A stretch of 63,989 bases of DNA from Patescibacteria group bacterium AH-259-L05 (GCA_027717985.1 JALLOO010000002.1:71257-135245), one strand, 5' to 3'. Shown: positions 1 to 9,035, counted from the first letter of the stretch. The notes: generated by a model from the letters alone, not told the origin. Made by a program: numbers and translations.

Positions 1-2
1 AT

Positions 3-896
3 TATTGTAACAGCCCTTCTCATATGCAAGAATGTATTGAGTTCGCCATTGAATATGACATACTGCCCGAGGGAGAAAAACAAGAAGTGATTAAAGTTTT
101 AGCTGCTTTAAAGAAAGGCGTAAAAATGCCAAATTGTCGCAGCAAACAAGAATGTGATATATATTGTTCAGAACCGGATCATATACTTGAATGCATTGAG
201 TTTGCCGAAGCAGCAGGTTTTGTATCGCCTGAAGAAGCAGCAATGATACGAAAAACAGGAGGGAAAGGTCCAGGCGGATGTATTGGAAGAGAATGTGAAA
301 CGTATTGTGATGACCCAAATCATATGCAGCAATGTATGGAATTTGCTATAGAATATGATCTAATGCCGCCAGAGCAAAGACAGGATGCAGAAAAAATGTT
401 ACGTGCGCTTCAAAAAGGAATAGGGCCTCCGGGTGGCTGTCGGAGTGAAGTAGAATGCGAAGCATATTGTAAAGATCCTGCTCATATTGAGGAGTGTTTG
501 AATTTTGCCGAAGCTGCAGGATTTATGAGTTCTGAAGAGGTACAAAAGGCGCGAAAAGGAATGGAATTTATGAAGACGGGCGGTCCAGGAGGTTGTAAAA
601 GTGAACAAGAATGCAGATCCTACTGTGAAGATTTATCTCATGTTCAAGAGTGTCTTGACTTTGCAGTTGAAATGGGAGAGATGAGTTCTGAAGATGCTGA
701 ATTTTCAAAAGAAATGCTTAAAAAAGGAATAACTGGTGGTCCGGGCGGATGCAGAAGCAAAGAAGAATGTGAAACATATTGTAAAAATCTTCTTCATTTA
801 CCTGAATGTATAAAATTTAAAAAAGAACATGGATTAGAAGGATCTGAAGATATAGAGGAACTTGAAAGAAGTATAAGAGAAGAATATCGTCCTTAG
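3..896 (+). CDS. Cysteine-repeat protein, 5'-partial (extends upstream of window)
   Basis: Repeated motif C-x4-EC-x3-C-x5-H-x2-EC-x2-F, about 5 copies; the in-frame codons before the ATG at 24 read YCNSPSH and continue the repeat. Confidence 0.75.
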   Translation, partial: YCNSPSHMQECIEFAIEYDILPEGEKQEVIKVLAALKKGVKMPNCRSKQECDIYCSEPDHILECIEFAEAAGFVSPEEAAMIRKTGGKGPGGCIGRECETYCDDPNHMQQCMEFAIEYDLMPPEQRQDAEKMLRALQKGIGPPGGCRSEVECEAYCKDPAHIEECLNFAEAAGFMSSEEVQKARKGMEFMKTGGPGGCKSEQECRSYCEDLSHVQECLDFAVEMGEMSSEDAEFSKEMLKKGITGGPGGCRSKEECETYCKNLLHLPECIKFKKEHGLEGSEDIEELERSIREEYRP

Positions 897-916
897 TTTA
901 TTCATTTATTAAAAAC

Positions 917-950
917 AAAAAAGACCGTCATTGAGATGACGGTTCTTTTT
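917..950. terminator. Intrinsic bidirectional terminator between convergent genes
   Basis: AAAAAAGACCGTCA-TTGAGA-TGACGGTTCTTTTT. Confidence 0.75.
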
Positions 951-952
951 AA

Positions 953-1540
953 TTAGCCATATAATTGATAGGGAGTAAATCTTTCAGGTACATCAGGATT
1001 ATAATATCCTATTGATGGAAAGTTAGTCCTATATCCAGGCAGAAAATAATCTTCTATTTTTTCAAGTCGTATTTTGAATTGAATTAGTTCATGCTTAGAT
1101 AAATTTTCAGGAACATACAATCGGCTTGGCCACTTGTCTCCTATGCATGGTATAATTTCTTCCCATATGACTCGCCTTGCATCAAATGGTAGAAGTTTTT
1201 TATCCACAAAATTTTTAAGCGATTCAATACCATATTTTTCTTGAACTGTATCTTGAATAATATCCCAGAATCCAGCAACATTTTCAGGATGGCAGACAGG
1301 GCAGGTAATAAATCCTAATTCTATTAATTTGCGCAAGCCCTTATCACCAATAGCTAATAAAACCTCACTATATCCTTTTGGCCCTTTATTTCCTGATGGA
1401 CAATTTGTTTTGCCAAGCAATCCGGTAGAAAGTCGTGCTGACCAAATGCGAAAATGGCGTTGTAATCTTGCTATATCTTCTAATCTGAGCACATCATACC
1501 TATCATTTATTAAAACACCATATTCATCCTTTCTCGCCAT
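953..1540 (-). CDS. Hypothetical protein with a CPVCH motif
   Basis: 195-aa ORF; upstream AAGGAG; terminator downstream. Confidence 0.6.
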   Translation of the reverse strand: MARKDEYGVLINDRYDVLRLEDIARLQRHFRIWSARLSTGLLGKTNCPSGNKGPKGYSEVLLAIGDKGLRKLIELGFITCPVCHPENVAGFWDIIQDTVQEKYGIESLKNFVDKKLLPFDARRVIWEEIIPCIGDKWPSRLYVPENLSKHELIQFKIRLEKIEDYFLPGYRTNFPSIGYYNPDVPERFTPYQLYG

Positions 1541-1730
1541 GATTTTTTCTCCTTATTTTTACTTTTAAAAAACTATCTATATTATACAAAACACGATAAA
1601 AACGTCAACTATTTTGCTTGACCGTTCAAGGTGACATCTTGACTTATCCTCAACAGTAGGTCTTGACAGGATTTTATAACATTATATACTTACAGTGTTG
1701 TTCTTTAAATTTTAAAAATAAGGAGGAAAA

Positions 1731-2276
1731 ATGGATATAACAGTATTTGATATACTACGAGCATTGTTTATGTTTACTATTGGTGGAGTTATTGTTGTTG
1801 ATTTGACGAGCTATTTCTGGCATCGCTTTGTTGAGCACAATGGGTTCCTTGGAGAGATGTTTAGACCTCGGCACGTAGTTCACCATGAGGGACATTATCC
1901 ACCCGAGTCGCTTCGACCAAAGCATCCAGAAGAATACAAAAGTGCTGGTTCAAAGGGCTGGTATGTATTAGCAGGGTTGGATATTGTTTTGATTTTTTTA
2001 ATCTTTCCGCTTCGCGATGCAGTGCCTTTAGTAGTTGGTGGTGTGCTTTATGCGCGGTTTGTTGTTCAGTACTTTCATATAGTATTTCATATACCCTCTC
2101 ATTGGCTGCATAGATTTAAGCGGTTTAAGCGTTTGATTAAGTTGCACGATATTCATCATTGGGCTCCTTGTAATTATGGAATTGTTTTTTTCTGGGTGGA
2201 CAGAATTTTTAAGACATTACGAGAAGATATGCCAAAGGAAAAGGAAGATATTTTTCCTGGATATAAAAGGAGTTAG
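1731..2276 (+). CDS. Fatty acid hydroxylase/sterol desaturase superfamily membrane protein
   Basis: Histidine clusters HRFVEH, HVVHHEGHYP, HDIHHW plus hydrophobic segments; SD aaggagg. Confidence 0.7.
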   Translation: MDITVFDILRALFMFTIGGVIVVDLTSYFWHRFVEHNGFLGEMFRPRHVVHHEGHYPPESLRPKHPEEYKSAGSKGWYVLAGLDIVLIFLIFPLRDAVPLVVGGVLYARFVVQYFHIVFHIPSHWLHRFKRFKRLIKLHDIHHWAPCNYGIVFFWVDRIFKTLREDMPKEKEDIFPGYKRS

Positions 2277-2305
2277 TTATATACTAACCCTTTTTTGTTT
2301 TTGGA

Positions 2306-2502
2306 AAATGGGCAAGAAAGAACATAGTCGCTCGCTAATGCTCGCGAGCTATGTTCTCCATAGGGCTTCCGCCCTCTGGCGTGGCTCATCCGCTCACCCA
2401 GCGAGCTGGGTGAGGGATTCGCTCCTGTCACCCCAACGGGGAAACTATGTTTCCCCGACCCCCTTCCTCTTGTATCGGAATTTCTAAATTCCGATACAAT
2501 AA
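2306..2502. repeat. Cluster of four palindromes
   Basis: GAACATAG..CTATGTTC; CTCACCCAGC-GA-GCTGGGTGAG; CGGGGAAAC-TAT-GTTTCCCCG; TTGTATCGGAATTT-CT-AAATTCCGATACAA. Confidence 0.7.
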
Positions 2503-2527
2503 AACAATTTTCTATGTTGTAAGTAAG

Positions 2528-2602
2528 TGGTGCCCCCGCCAGGATTCGAACCCGGAACCTTGGCTCCGAAGGCCAGTGTGATATCCGTTTCACCACAGGG
2601 GC
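2528..2602 (-). tRNA. tRNA-Arg(UCG)
   Basis: Cloverleaf read by eye; loop CTTCGGA; encoded CCA. Confidence 0.9.
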
Positions 2603-2680
2603 TTAGAAATAGAATCAGGGATTTACCCCTGATTTATTATTCGTATCATTCGTATGAATATGTAGATTAGTATCGCGTTT

Positions 2681-3733
2681 TTAATCTTTTAAAATTTCTT
2701 CAGGGTAGTTTGTACTATTTACCGCAGTGTCAAGATCAATATCACCTTTTCGATATAATTTTTTAAGGTCTTGCTCTAAAGTATGCATGCCATCTTTGGA
2801 TCCTGTCTGGAGTGCAGATCGGATTTGGGCAATTTTATTTTCTCTAATTAAGTTGGCAACAGCCGGGGTATTGATAAGGATTTCGCGGGCCGCAGCTCTT
2901 CCCCCACCTTTTTTTGGCAATAAATGTTGAGAAATAACTGCTCGTAAGGCCATGGCAACCTGTAATCTAATTTGTCGTTGTTGTCCGGTAGGAAAGATGT
3001 CAATCATTCGATCAATGGTTTGTGGCGCATTTGGTGTGTGAAGTGTTGCTAAAAGTAAGTGTCCGGTTTCTGCTAATGTAATTGCTAGACTAACCGTTTC
3101 TAGATCTCTCATTTCAGAAACTAAAACAACATCGGGATCTTGTCTGACAATATGTTTTAATGCTGATTTAAATGAGAGCATATCTCTACCAAGTTCACGT
3201 TGCGCAATCACACTTTTTTTCGGTTTAAATATAAATTCAATTGGATCTTCAAGTGTCATAATATGACATGCTCGTGTTTCATTAATATGATCAATCAAGG
3301 CTGCAAGTGTGGTAGACTTTCCAGATCCTGTTGGCCCGGTAACTAATACCATTCCATCATTAAGTTCAGCGAGTTTATATGTTGATTTAGGCATACCAAT
3401 TTCTTCCATAGCAGGGATTTTGGGTAAAATAAGTCGCGCAGCTAAGGCAAGTGTATTTTTTTCCCAAAAAATACTTACTCTATAGCGAATACCATCACCA
3501 TCATCAATTTGATACGAAAATTCTAAATTTCGTTCTTTAAAAAGTTCTTCTTTTTGTCCTTTACTGATAATGGTTTCAATTAAGGATAAAATATCATCGT
3601 GATTAAGTGCAGGCCAGTTTTTTGCAGGCCTTAAAATGCCGTCAATTCGATAATAAACAGGCAGTCCATGAGCCAAATGAATATCAGAAGCCTTAAGACT
3701 TACTGCTCCTTTAAAAATTTCTTCAACAGTCAT
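2681..3733 (-). CDS. pilT: PilT-like type IV pilus retraction ATPase
   Basis: Walker A GPTGSGKSTT, MTLEDPIEFIF, RQDPDVVLVSEMRD, ETGHLLLATLHT. Confidence 0.9.
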   Translation of the reverse strand: MTVEEIFKGAVSLKASDIHLAHGLPVYYRIDGILRPAKNWPALNHDDILSLIETIISKGQKEELFKERNLEFSYQIDDGDGIRYRVSIFWEKNTLALAARLILPKIPAMEEIGMPKSTYKLAELNDGMVLVTGPTGSGKSTTLAALIDHINETRACHIMTLEDPIEFIFKPKKSVIAQRELGRDMLSFKSALKHIVRQDPDVVLVSEMRDLETVSLAITLAETGHLLLATLHTPNAPQTIDRMIDIFPTGQQRQIRLQVAMALRAVISQHLLPKKGGGRAAAREILINTPAVANLIRENKIAQIRSALQTGSKDGMHTLEQDLKKLYRKGDIDLDTAVNSTNYPEEILKD

Positions 3734-3762
3734 GCGTTTAAAAATTATACTAATTATAAGAA

Positions 3763-3823
3763 CCTGACTCCGTCAGAACCTTGATTTTCAATTAAGGACC
3801 TGACTCCGTCAGAACCTTGAAGT
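3763..3823. repeat. Two direct repeats containing a short palindrome
   Basis: acctgactccgtcagaaccttga appears twice; internal CTGAC-TCC-GTCAG. Confidence 0.7.
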
Positions 3824-3864
3824 TTGAAAGGAATAATATTTGTATCCAAACTTTAAAATTTCAT

Positions 3865-4422
3865 TTAAACCCTTTCTACATATGATCCTGTTTCTGTATT
3901 TATTCTAACAATATCTCCCCTTTTAATAAATATAGGGACCGTTAGTTGAGTATCGGTCTCTAACGTTACTGTTTTTGTTGGCGTGGTTGCGGAGTCACCT
4001 TTAATAGATGGTGGCGCTTCAATAACCTCAAGATTAACCTTTTTTGGGAGCTCGATAGCCACGGGATTTTTATTATATATAAGGGTGGCAATCTCAATGC
4101 CCTCTTTTAAAAATTTTTTTTGATCAGTTAAGGATGCTGCAGGGAGGAAAAATTGTTCATATGTATGAGTATCCATAAAAAAGAATTTATCATCCTCTTT
4201 GTATAAGAAATTTGCAGTAGATTTTTCAATATCTGCAGTTTTAATTTTATCAGATCCGGTAAATGTTTTCTCTAATGTAAGACCAGTGATAAGATTTTTT
4301 AGTTTGGTACGTACATATGCGCCGCCGCGGGCAGTAGTTGTGTGTTGAGAATAAATAATTTTATATGGTTCGTTATTAAAAGTGATAATAATTCCAATTT
4401 TTTTAAGATTATTGATATCCAT
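3865..4422 (-). CDS. efp: Elongation factor P
   Basis: KOW/OB-type EF-P protein; IYSQHTTTARGGAYVRTKLKNLITG. Confidence 0.92.
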   Translation of the reverse strand: MDINNLKKIGIIITFNNEPYKIIYSQHTTTARGGAYVRTKLKNLITGLTLEKTFTGSDKIKTADIEKSTANFLYKEDDKFFFMDTHTYEQFFLPAASLTDQKKFLKEGIEIATLIYNKNPVAIELPKKVNLEVIEAPPSIKGDSATTPTKTVTLETDTQLTVPIFIKRGDIVRINTETGSYVERV

Positions 4423-4424
4423 TG

Positions 4425-4634
4425 TTATTTTTTAACAAATGGTAAAAGTGCCATAATACGTGCTCGTTTAATAGCGCGTGCAAGTTTTCTTTGATGTTTT
4501 GCACAGGTTCCTTTTCTGCGTCGAGGAAGTATTTTTTCATACGGCGAAATAAATCGACGTAATAGATCAGTATTTTTATAGTCGATTTCATTTATATTGT
4601 TAACGCAAAAATAACAATGTTTTTGATTCTCCAT
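4425..4634 (-). CDS. rpsR: 30S ribosomal protein S18
   Basis: [49 protein letters not shown]. Confidence 0.95.
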   Translation of the reverse strand: MENQKHCYFCVNNINEIDYKNTDLLRRFISPYEKILPRRRKGTCAKHQRKLARAIKRARIMALLPFVKK

Positions 4635-4687
4635 ACGTTCATTAAAACATTAAAACAGATTGTTTTTTTACCCTTGTATTTTTATGC

Positions 4688-5113
4688 TTAAAAGGGAATT
4701 TCTTCTACGTTGATTTCCTCTTCTTCAGGAGCCTCTTCTTCCGACGTTTTTTTTGAAGAGGGTTCTTTGTCTGTTGTTTGTGTAGATCGTGGACCTAATT
4801 GTATTCTTTCGGCAATAATTTCTGTTCTATATTTTTTATTGCCTTGCTGATCTTCCCAACTGTTTGTTTGTAATCTTCCTTCAATATATACTAAACTACC
4901 TTTTTTTAAAAATTTTTGAGCAATTTCAGCAAGTCTTCGCCATGCAACAATGTTGTGAAATTCAGCTTGCTGCTGTTTTTCACCGCTTTCTTTATTTGTC
5001 CAAAATCTATTGGTAGCTACCCCAAATGAAGCCACTGTTTGTCCTGAAGGAGTGGTTCGTACTTCTGGATCTCTGGTAACATTCCCCAAAATAATTGCTT
5101 TGTTTACATTCAT
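4688..5113 (-). CDS. ssb: Single-stranded DNA-binding protein
   Basis: OB fold: MNVNKAIILGNVTRDPEVRTTPSGQTVASFGVATNR; acidic tail ending IPF. Confidence 0.95.
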   Translation of the reverse strand: MNVNKAIILGNVTRDPEVRTTPSGQTVASFGVATNRFWTNKESGEKQQQAEFHNIVAWRRLAEIAQKFLKKGSLVYIEGRLQTNSWEDQQGNKKYRTEIIAERIQLGPRSTQTTDKEPSSKKTSEEEAPEEEEINVEEIPF

Positions 5114-5136
5114 AATTTATTATACATTATATTTAT

Positions 5137-5694
5137 TTAGATTTTTAATAGTTCATCAATTTTCTCTCCCAATTTTTTAAGGTTAACTTTTTTAGGTTTT
5201 TCAGATTTTTTTTCTTCTTCTTTTGCTTCTGGAGGTGTTTCTTCTTCCTCTGAAGTTTCAGGAGATGCGTCGGCGGATACATCTTTTTCTTCTTTCTTGT
5301 CCTCCGCAGCCCTATCCAAGGCGGGTTCCTTTATTTCTTCTTTAAAAATGTCATCGAATTCTTCTTTTTTTCGTTTTGGTCTTTTTCTAAGGCGAGGTTT
5401 AGTTTCTAATGCGGCAGTGATCATATGGCGCAGAACTTCAGAGGTTAGTTTTAGTTTTTGGTTGAGTTCGTTAATTTTTTTAGCATTTATATCAAAGCGT
5501 ACTAATAGATAAAAACCCCGATGAATGGATTTAATCGGATATGCTAATTTTTTCCCGCCGAGAATTTTTTCATGGGTAATTGTTCCTTCTAAATCAGAGA
5601 TAATCTTTTTTATTTTTTGCGAAATTCCCCCTAGATCCTTTTCTGTATATGGAGCAGGAACAATATATAAGAGTTCATACATATTAATTGACAA
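5137..5694 (-). CDS. rpsF: 30S ribosomal protein S6 with acidic/lysine-rich tail
   Basis: YELLYIVPAPYTEKD...KKLAYPIKSIHRGFYLLVRFD; classic rpsF-ssb-rpsR order. Confidence 0.9.
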   Translation of the reverse strand: MSINMYELLYIVPAPYTEKDLGGISQKIKKIISDLEGTITHEKILGGKKLAYPIKSIHRGFYLLVRFDINAKKINELNQKLKLTSEVLRHMITAALETKPRLRKRPKRKKEEFDDIFKEEIKEPALDRAAEDKKEEKDVSADASPETSEEEETPPEAKEEEKKSEKPKKVNLKKLGEKIDELLKI

Positions 5695-5721
5695 TTATGG
5701 ATGGTAATTGATAATAGTAGT

Positions 5722-6270
5722 ATGACCTACTTTTTTATATTAGGCAATAACCCTACTTTGTCAATAGCAGAGATTGTGTGCGTATTGTCTGCAAAAATAA
5801 AAAAACAAAATATAAAAATTCTTTCTCAAGATATATTTATTGTTGAGCTTAATAAAAAGATTGATACCAGTTTGCTCCAAAAGCAATTAGGAGGAACTAT
5901 TAAAATTGGGCAGATTATTAATAACTTCAGTATAGATGATATAAAGAAGGCAGAACAATCATTGGTTAAGCAGATTTTGTCGTTGTTCCCATTAAACAAA
6001 CCAAAAATCTTTTTTGGTTTTAGCATTTATGGGAGAAAAGTAAATATAAAACAGTTGGCTTTGGCAGTAAAGAAGAAATTAAAACAGCAGGGAATTGCTT
6101 CGCGATGGGTAGTATCAAAAGAAAGCGTTCTTTCGTCAGTGGTTGTGCAGAAAAATAAGTTATTAGAACAAGGAGCAGAATTTACATTATTTGTGAACTA
6201 CTCTATCCCTAAAGGGATAAAGCTTCCTGCTTCATCGTCGAGAGTAACCTCTCAACTCCACAAGCGTTGA
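5722..6270 (+). pseudogene. N-terminal (THUMP-like) half of a TRM11-type RNA methyltransferase, interrupted
   Basis: Reading continues into the tnpB-element end (...SIPKGIKLPASSSRVTSQLHKR*); the methyltransferase half lies at 8169-9035. Confidence 0.6.
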
Positions 6271-7426
6271 TTCCTGTAGTCCCTACAGTATGTAAACTTA
6301 AGGCAAGAATGTTTCTAGCTGCGTTAACATCTCTATCTATGGTCAAAGCACATTCAGGACAGTGGTGAATTCTGACAGCTAAAGATTTAGGAACTGTTTT
6401 TTGACAATTGCTGCATATTTGAGATGTATTTTGGGGATTCACTCCTTGCGTCCACATACTAGCTTCTTCCGCTTTGTATGTAAGCATGTGCAGGAATTTG
6501 CCCCAGGCAGCATCAGATATTGATTTTGCTAAATATTTGTTTTTAACCAAACCTTTGATATTTAATTTTTCAAAGGCAATGAGCTGAAAGGCATTGACCA
6601 GCGATGTGCTTAGTTTGTGTAAAAAATCTACTCTTTGATTATTGATTCTTTCGTGTAATTGAGCCACTTTTAATCTTGATTTACTTCTGTTCTTGCTTTT
6701 AAGTTTTTTTCTTGAATGCTTTCTTTGGATTTGAGCTAATTTTTTTTCTGATGCTTTTAAATATCTCGGATTATGTATATTTTCCCCTTGAGACGTGGTT
6801 ACAAAACTGTTTAATCCTACATCAATTCCAATCATATTTTCATTTTTGATATTCTTGATTCGTGGTTTATCTGGTAATTTTTGATTAATCTCAACTGAAA
6901 AACACGCATACCATTTATTAGTTAAAGTTCTTCTAATAATTAAGGTTTTAATATTTCTTTTAATTGGTCGATGGAGTATAATTTTAAGAGAACCAATTTT
7001 GGAAAGATTAAGTTTGTTGGTCTTTACTTCAAATCCTGATTGTGGATATATCAAACTATCATATCTATTTTTTCCTTTAAATCGAGGATATCCTGGCTTT
7101 TTGTTTTTCCCTTTCTTGTTTTCTGCTACTCTTCTAAAAAAGTTTTGAAACGATTTGTCTAAACGTCTGGGTACATCTTGTAATACTTGAGAATATATTT
7201 GATTTAATTCCGGTTTTTGTTTTTTAAGCTCTGGTATTTGTTTAATTTGATCAAAGCATGTTATTTTTGTTTTATCCTTTTCATACGCATCTTTTTTTTG
7301 TTCTAGAAAATGATTGTACAGCCAGCAACAAGAACAAAGCCAGGATTCAAGTAAGGCTTGTTGAGCCTTAGTTGGATATAGTCTGAATTTGTAAGTTCGT
7401 TTTAGCATATTTTTATTCATTAATCA
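6193..7426 (-). mobile_element. IS200/IS605-group element with tnpB only (IS1341-like); bounds approximate
   Basis: tnpB plus end hairpin CTATCCCTAAAGGGATA next to GTGAACTA; no tnpA seen. Confidence 0.65.
6209..7420 (-). CDS. tnpB: TnpB RNA-guided endonuclease (start could be 7408)
   Basis: MIGIDVGLNSFVTT, LIAFEKLNIKGL, zinc ribbon CSNCQ...HHCPEC, TIDRDVNAARNI. Confidence 0.92.
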   Translation of the reverse strand: MNKNMLKRTYKFRLYPTKAQQALLESWLCSCCWLYNHFLEQKKDAYEKDKTKITCFDQIKQIPELKKQKPELNQIYSQVLQDVPRRLDKSFQNFFRRVAENKKGKNKKPGYPRFKGKNRYDSLIYPQSGFEVKTNKLNLSKIGSLKIILHRPIKRNIKTLIIRRTLTNKWYACFSVEINQKLPDKPRIKNIKNENMIGIDVGLNSFVTTSQGENIHNPRYLKASEKKLAQIQRKHSRKKLKSKNRSKSRLKVAQLHERINNQRVDFLHKLSTSLVNAFQLIAFEKLNIKGLVKNKYLAKSISDAAWGKFLHMLTYKAEEASMWTQGVNPQNTSQICSNCQKTVPKSLAVRIHHCPECALTIDRDVNAARNILALSLHTVGTTGINACGVERLLSTMKQEALSL

Positions 7427-7432
7427 GTTTCC

Positions 7433-8038
7433 TTAGCTGGTAAAGTGAATAATATTTTTTACCTCTCCGACAATATGAAAATTTTCACTTTTCTTTACAA
7501 CTTCATGCGGATATTTCGGATTAAAAGATTCTAACACAATGTGTTTGCCCGCAAAGATAATCTTTTTGATTTTTGCCTCGTGGTTATGAATCACAATACC
7601 AAGCTGGCCTGATGTAACATCTCTTTGTTTAGTAGCTAAAACCAAATCATTTTCAAATATTCTCGGTTCCATTGAATCACCCATGGCTTTAACTAAAAAG
7701 ATTTGATCTGAAACACCAAACGCTTTAGTGGAAAGTGGTATTCGATCAATCACATTTTCTTGTACCAATAGTCCTCGGGGCCCGCACTGAGCCATGCCAT
7801 AACAATTAACATAGGTTAAGTCTTCTACCGGATCTTTAAGAACGATGTAGTCTTGCGGGTTGGCTGGATTTCGCCGAAGATACCCTTTTTTCTCAAGCTG
7901 CTCAATATGGTAAAAAGCTGTGTTAGGCGAGCTAACGCCTATTTCTTCAGCTATATCCCTCAGAGTCATACCCCTAACACCTTTTTTAAGTATATTGAGA
8001 ATTATTTTTTGTTTAGGGTGGAGTAATTCTTTAGTCAT
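7433..8038 (-). CDS. lexA: LexA-family repressor (S24 peptidase)
   Basis: N-terminal winged helix; Cys-Gly site QCGPRG; GDSMEPRI serine; AKIKKI lysine. Confidence 0.85.
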   Translation of the reverse strand: MTKELLHPKQKIILNILKKGVRGMTLRDIAEEIGVSSPNTAFYHIEQLEKKGYLRRNPANPQDYIVLKDPVEDLTYVNCYGMAQCGPRGLLVQENVIDRIPLSTKAFGVSDQIFLVKAMGDSMEPRIFENDLVLATKQRDVTSGQLGIVIHNHEAKIKKIIFAGKHIVLESFNPKYPHEVVKKSENFHIVGEVKNIIHFTS

Positions 8039-8076
8039 ACATTTTGTTTTAATTTTTTAAAATATATTTGTTCTGT

Positions 8077-8146
8077 TCTATATTTTATAGGATAAGATAT
8101 AGTTTGTCAATTAACGTTATCCACAGGTCTATTTTATAGGAGAGGG
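8077..8146. promoter_or_regulatory. Candidate LexA operator pair upstream of lexA
   Basis: tctatattttataggataag and tctattttataggagagg. Confidence 0.4.
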
Positions 8147-8168
8147 TAATTTAGAAATCATTAAAACT

Positions 8169-9035
8169 ATGTTAGAGTATAACAAGAAAATGCGAGCTTT
8201 CATCTCGTCCCCTAAAGGGGGCAGGTTTTCTCGCTCGCGATATATAGAAAAGGATAAAGTATTGCTTGGCAAAACACTCACATGCCAGGAATTTGAAAAA
8301 TATAGTTTTTATGATTTTTCTCGCCCGTATCGGGCAATTGAAAAAGGAATGATGCCGCCAAAGTTAGCAAAGATTATGATTAATTTAGCCGGTGCAGGAG
8401 AAGATTCAGCCCTTTTAGATCCGTTTTGCGGCTCAGGAACAATCCTACAGCAAGCATTGCTTATGGGGTATACAAAAGTGATAGGGACAGATATAGATCA
8501 GAGAGCAGTGGACAATTCTAAAAAAAATTTACAATGGTTAGCGCCCTCCTTGTCATCCCGCATCCCTTTGTCATCCCGCACGAATGTGCGGGATGACAAA
8601 GAAGGGACGTCATCCCGAGTACAACAAGGGGTCTCATTATATAGATGTGATGCCCAAGAGTTGAGCAAGAAAATACCACAACATTCTATTGATGCAATTA
8701 TTACTGAGCCATATCTTGGCCCGCTTAAAATTGGAAATTTAAAAGCAGAAATTAAAATTTTATCAGATTTATATATTAATGCTTTTAAATCGTTTAAAAA
8801 AGTTTTAAAATCAGATGGACGAGTGGTTATTATTTTTCCCGTATTCAGTATAAAAAATAAATTACATTTTTTACCAATTTTAGATACGCTCAAAAAAATC
8901 GGTTGGCAAATACGAATGTCATTACCTCAATATTTATTAGATAATCCAGTTATTAAAACTACGAGTCGCCAGTCCATTATATATTCTCGACCAAATCAAA
9001 AGATTTTACGCGAAATTTTAATTTTTATATTATGA
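8169..9035 (+). CDS. C-terminal methyltransferase half of a TRM11-type RNA methyltransferase
   Basis: LLGKTLTCQEFEKYSFYDFSRPYRAIEKGMMPPKLAKIMINLAG, LLDPFCGSGTILQQAL, TEPYLG. Confidence 0.8.
   Translation: MLEYNKKMRAFISSPKGGRFSRSRYIEKDKVLLGKTLTCQEFEKYSFYDFSRPYRAIEKGMMPPKLAKIMINLAGAGEDSALLDPFCGSGTILQQALLMGYTKVIGTDIDQRAVDNSKKNLQWLAPSLSSRIPLSSRTNVRDDKEGTSSRVQQGVSLYRCDAQELSKKIPQHSIDAIITEPYLGPLKIGNLKAEIKILSDLYINAFKSFKKVLKSDGRVVIIFPVFSIKNKLHFLPILDTLKKIGWQIRMSLPQYLLDNPVIKTTSRQSIIYSRPNQKILREILIFIL
8548..8632. repeat. Palindromic repeat in frame within the methyltransferase
   Basis: TTTGTCATCCCGCAC-GAAT-GTGCGGGATGACAAA, encoding LSSRTNVRDDK. Confidence 0.85.

Noticed and set aside
4409-4591. 60-aa ORF overlapping rpsR
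   Set aside because: Out of frame with the clearly recognisable S18 sequence.
8115-8126. Replication origin (TTATCCACA box)
   Set aside because: Only isolated DnaA-box-like sequences (here and near 20788), with no cluster and no dnaA/dnaN nearby.
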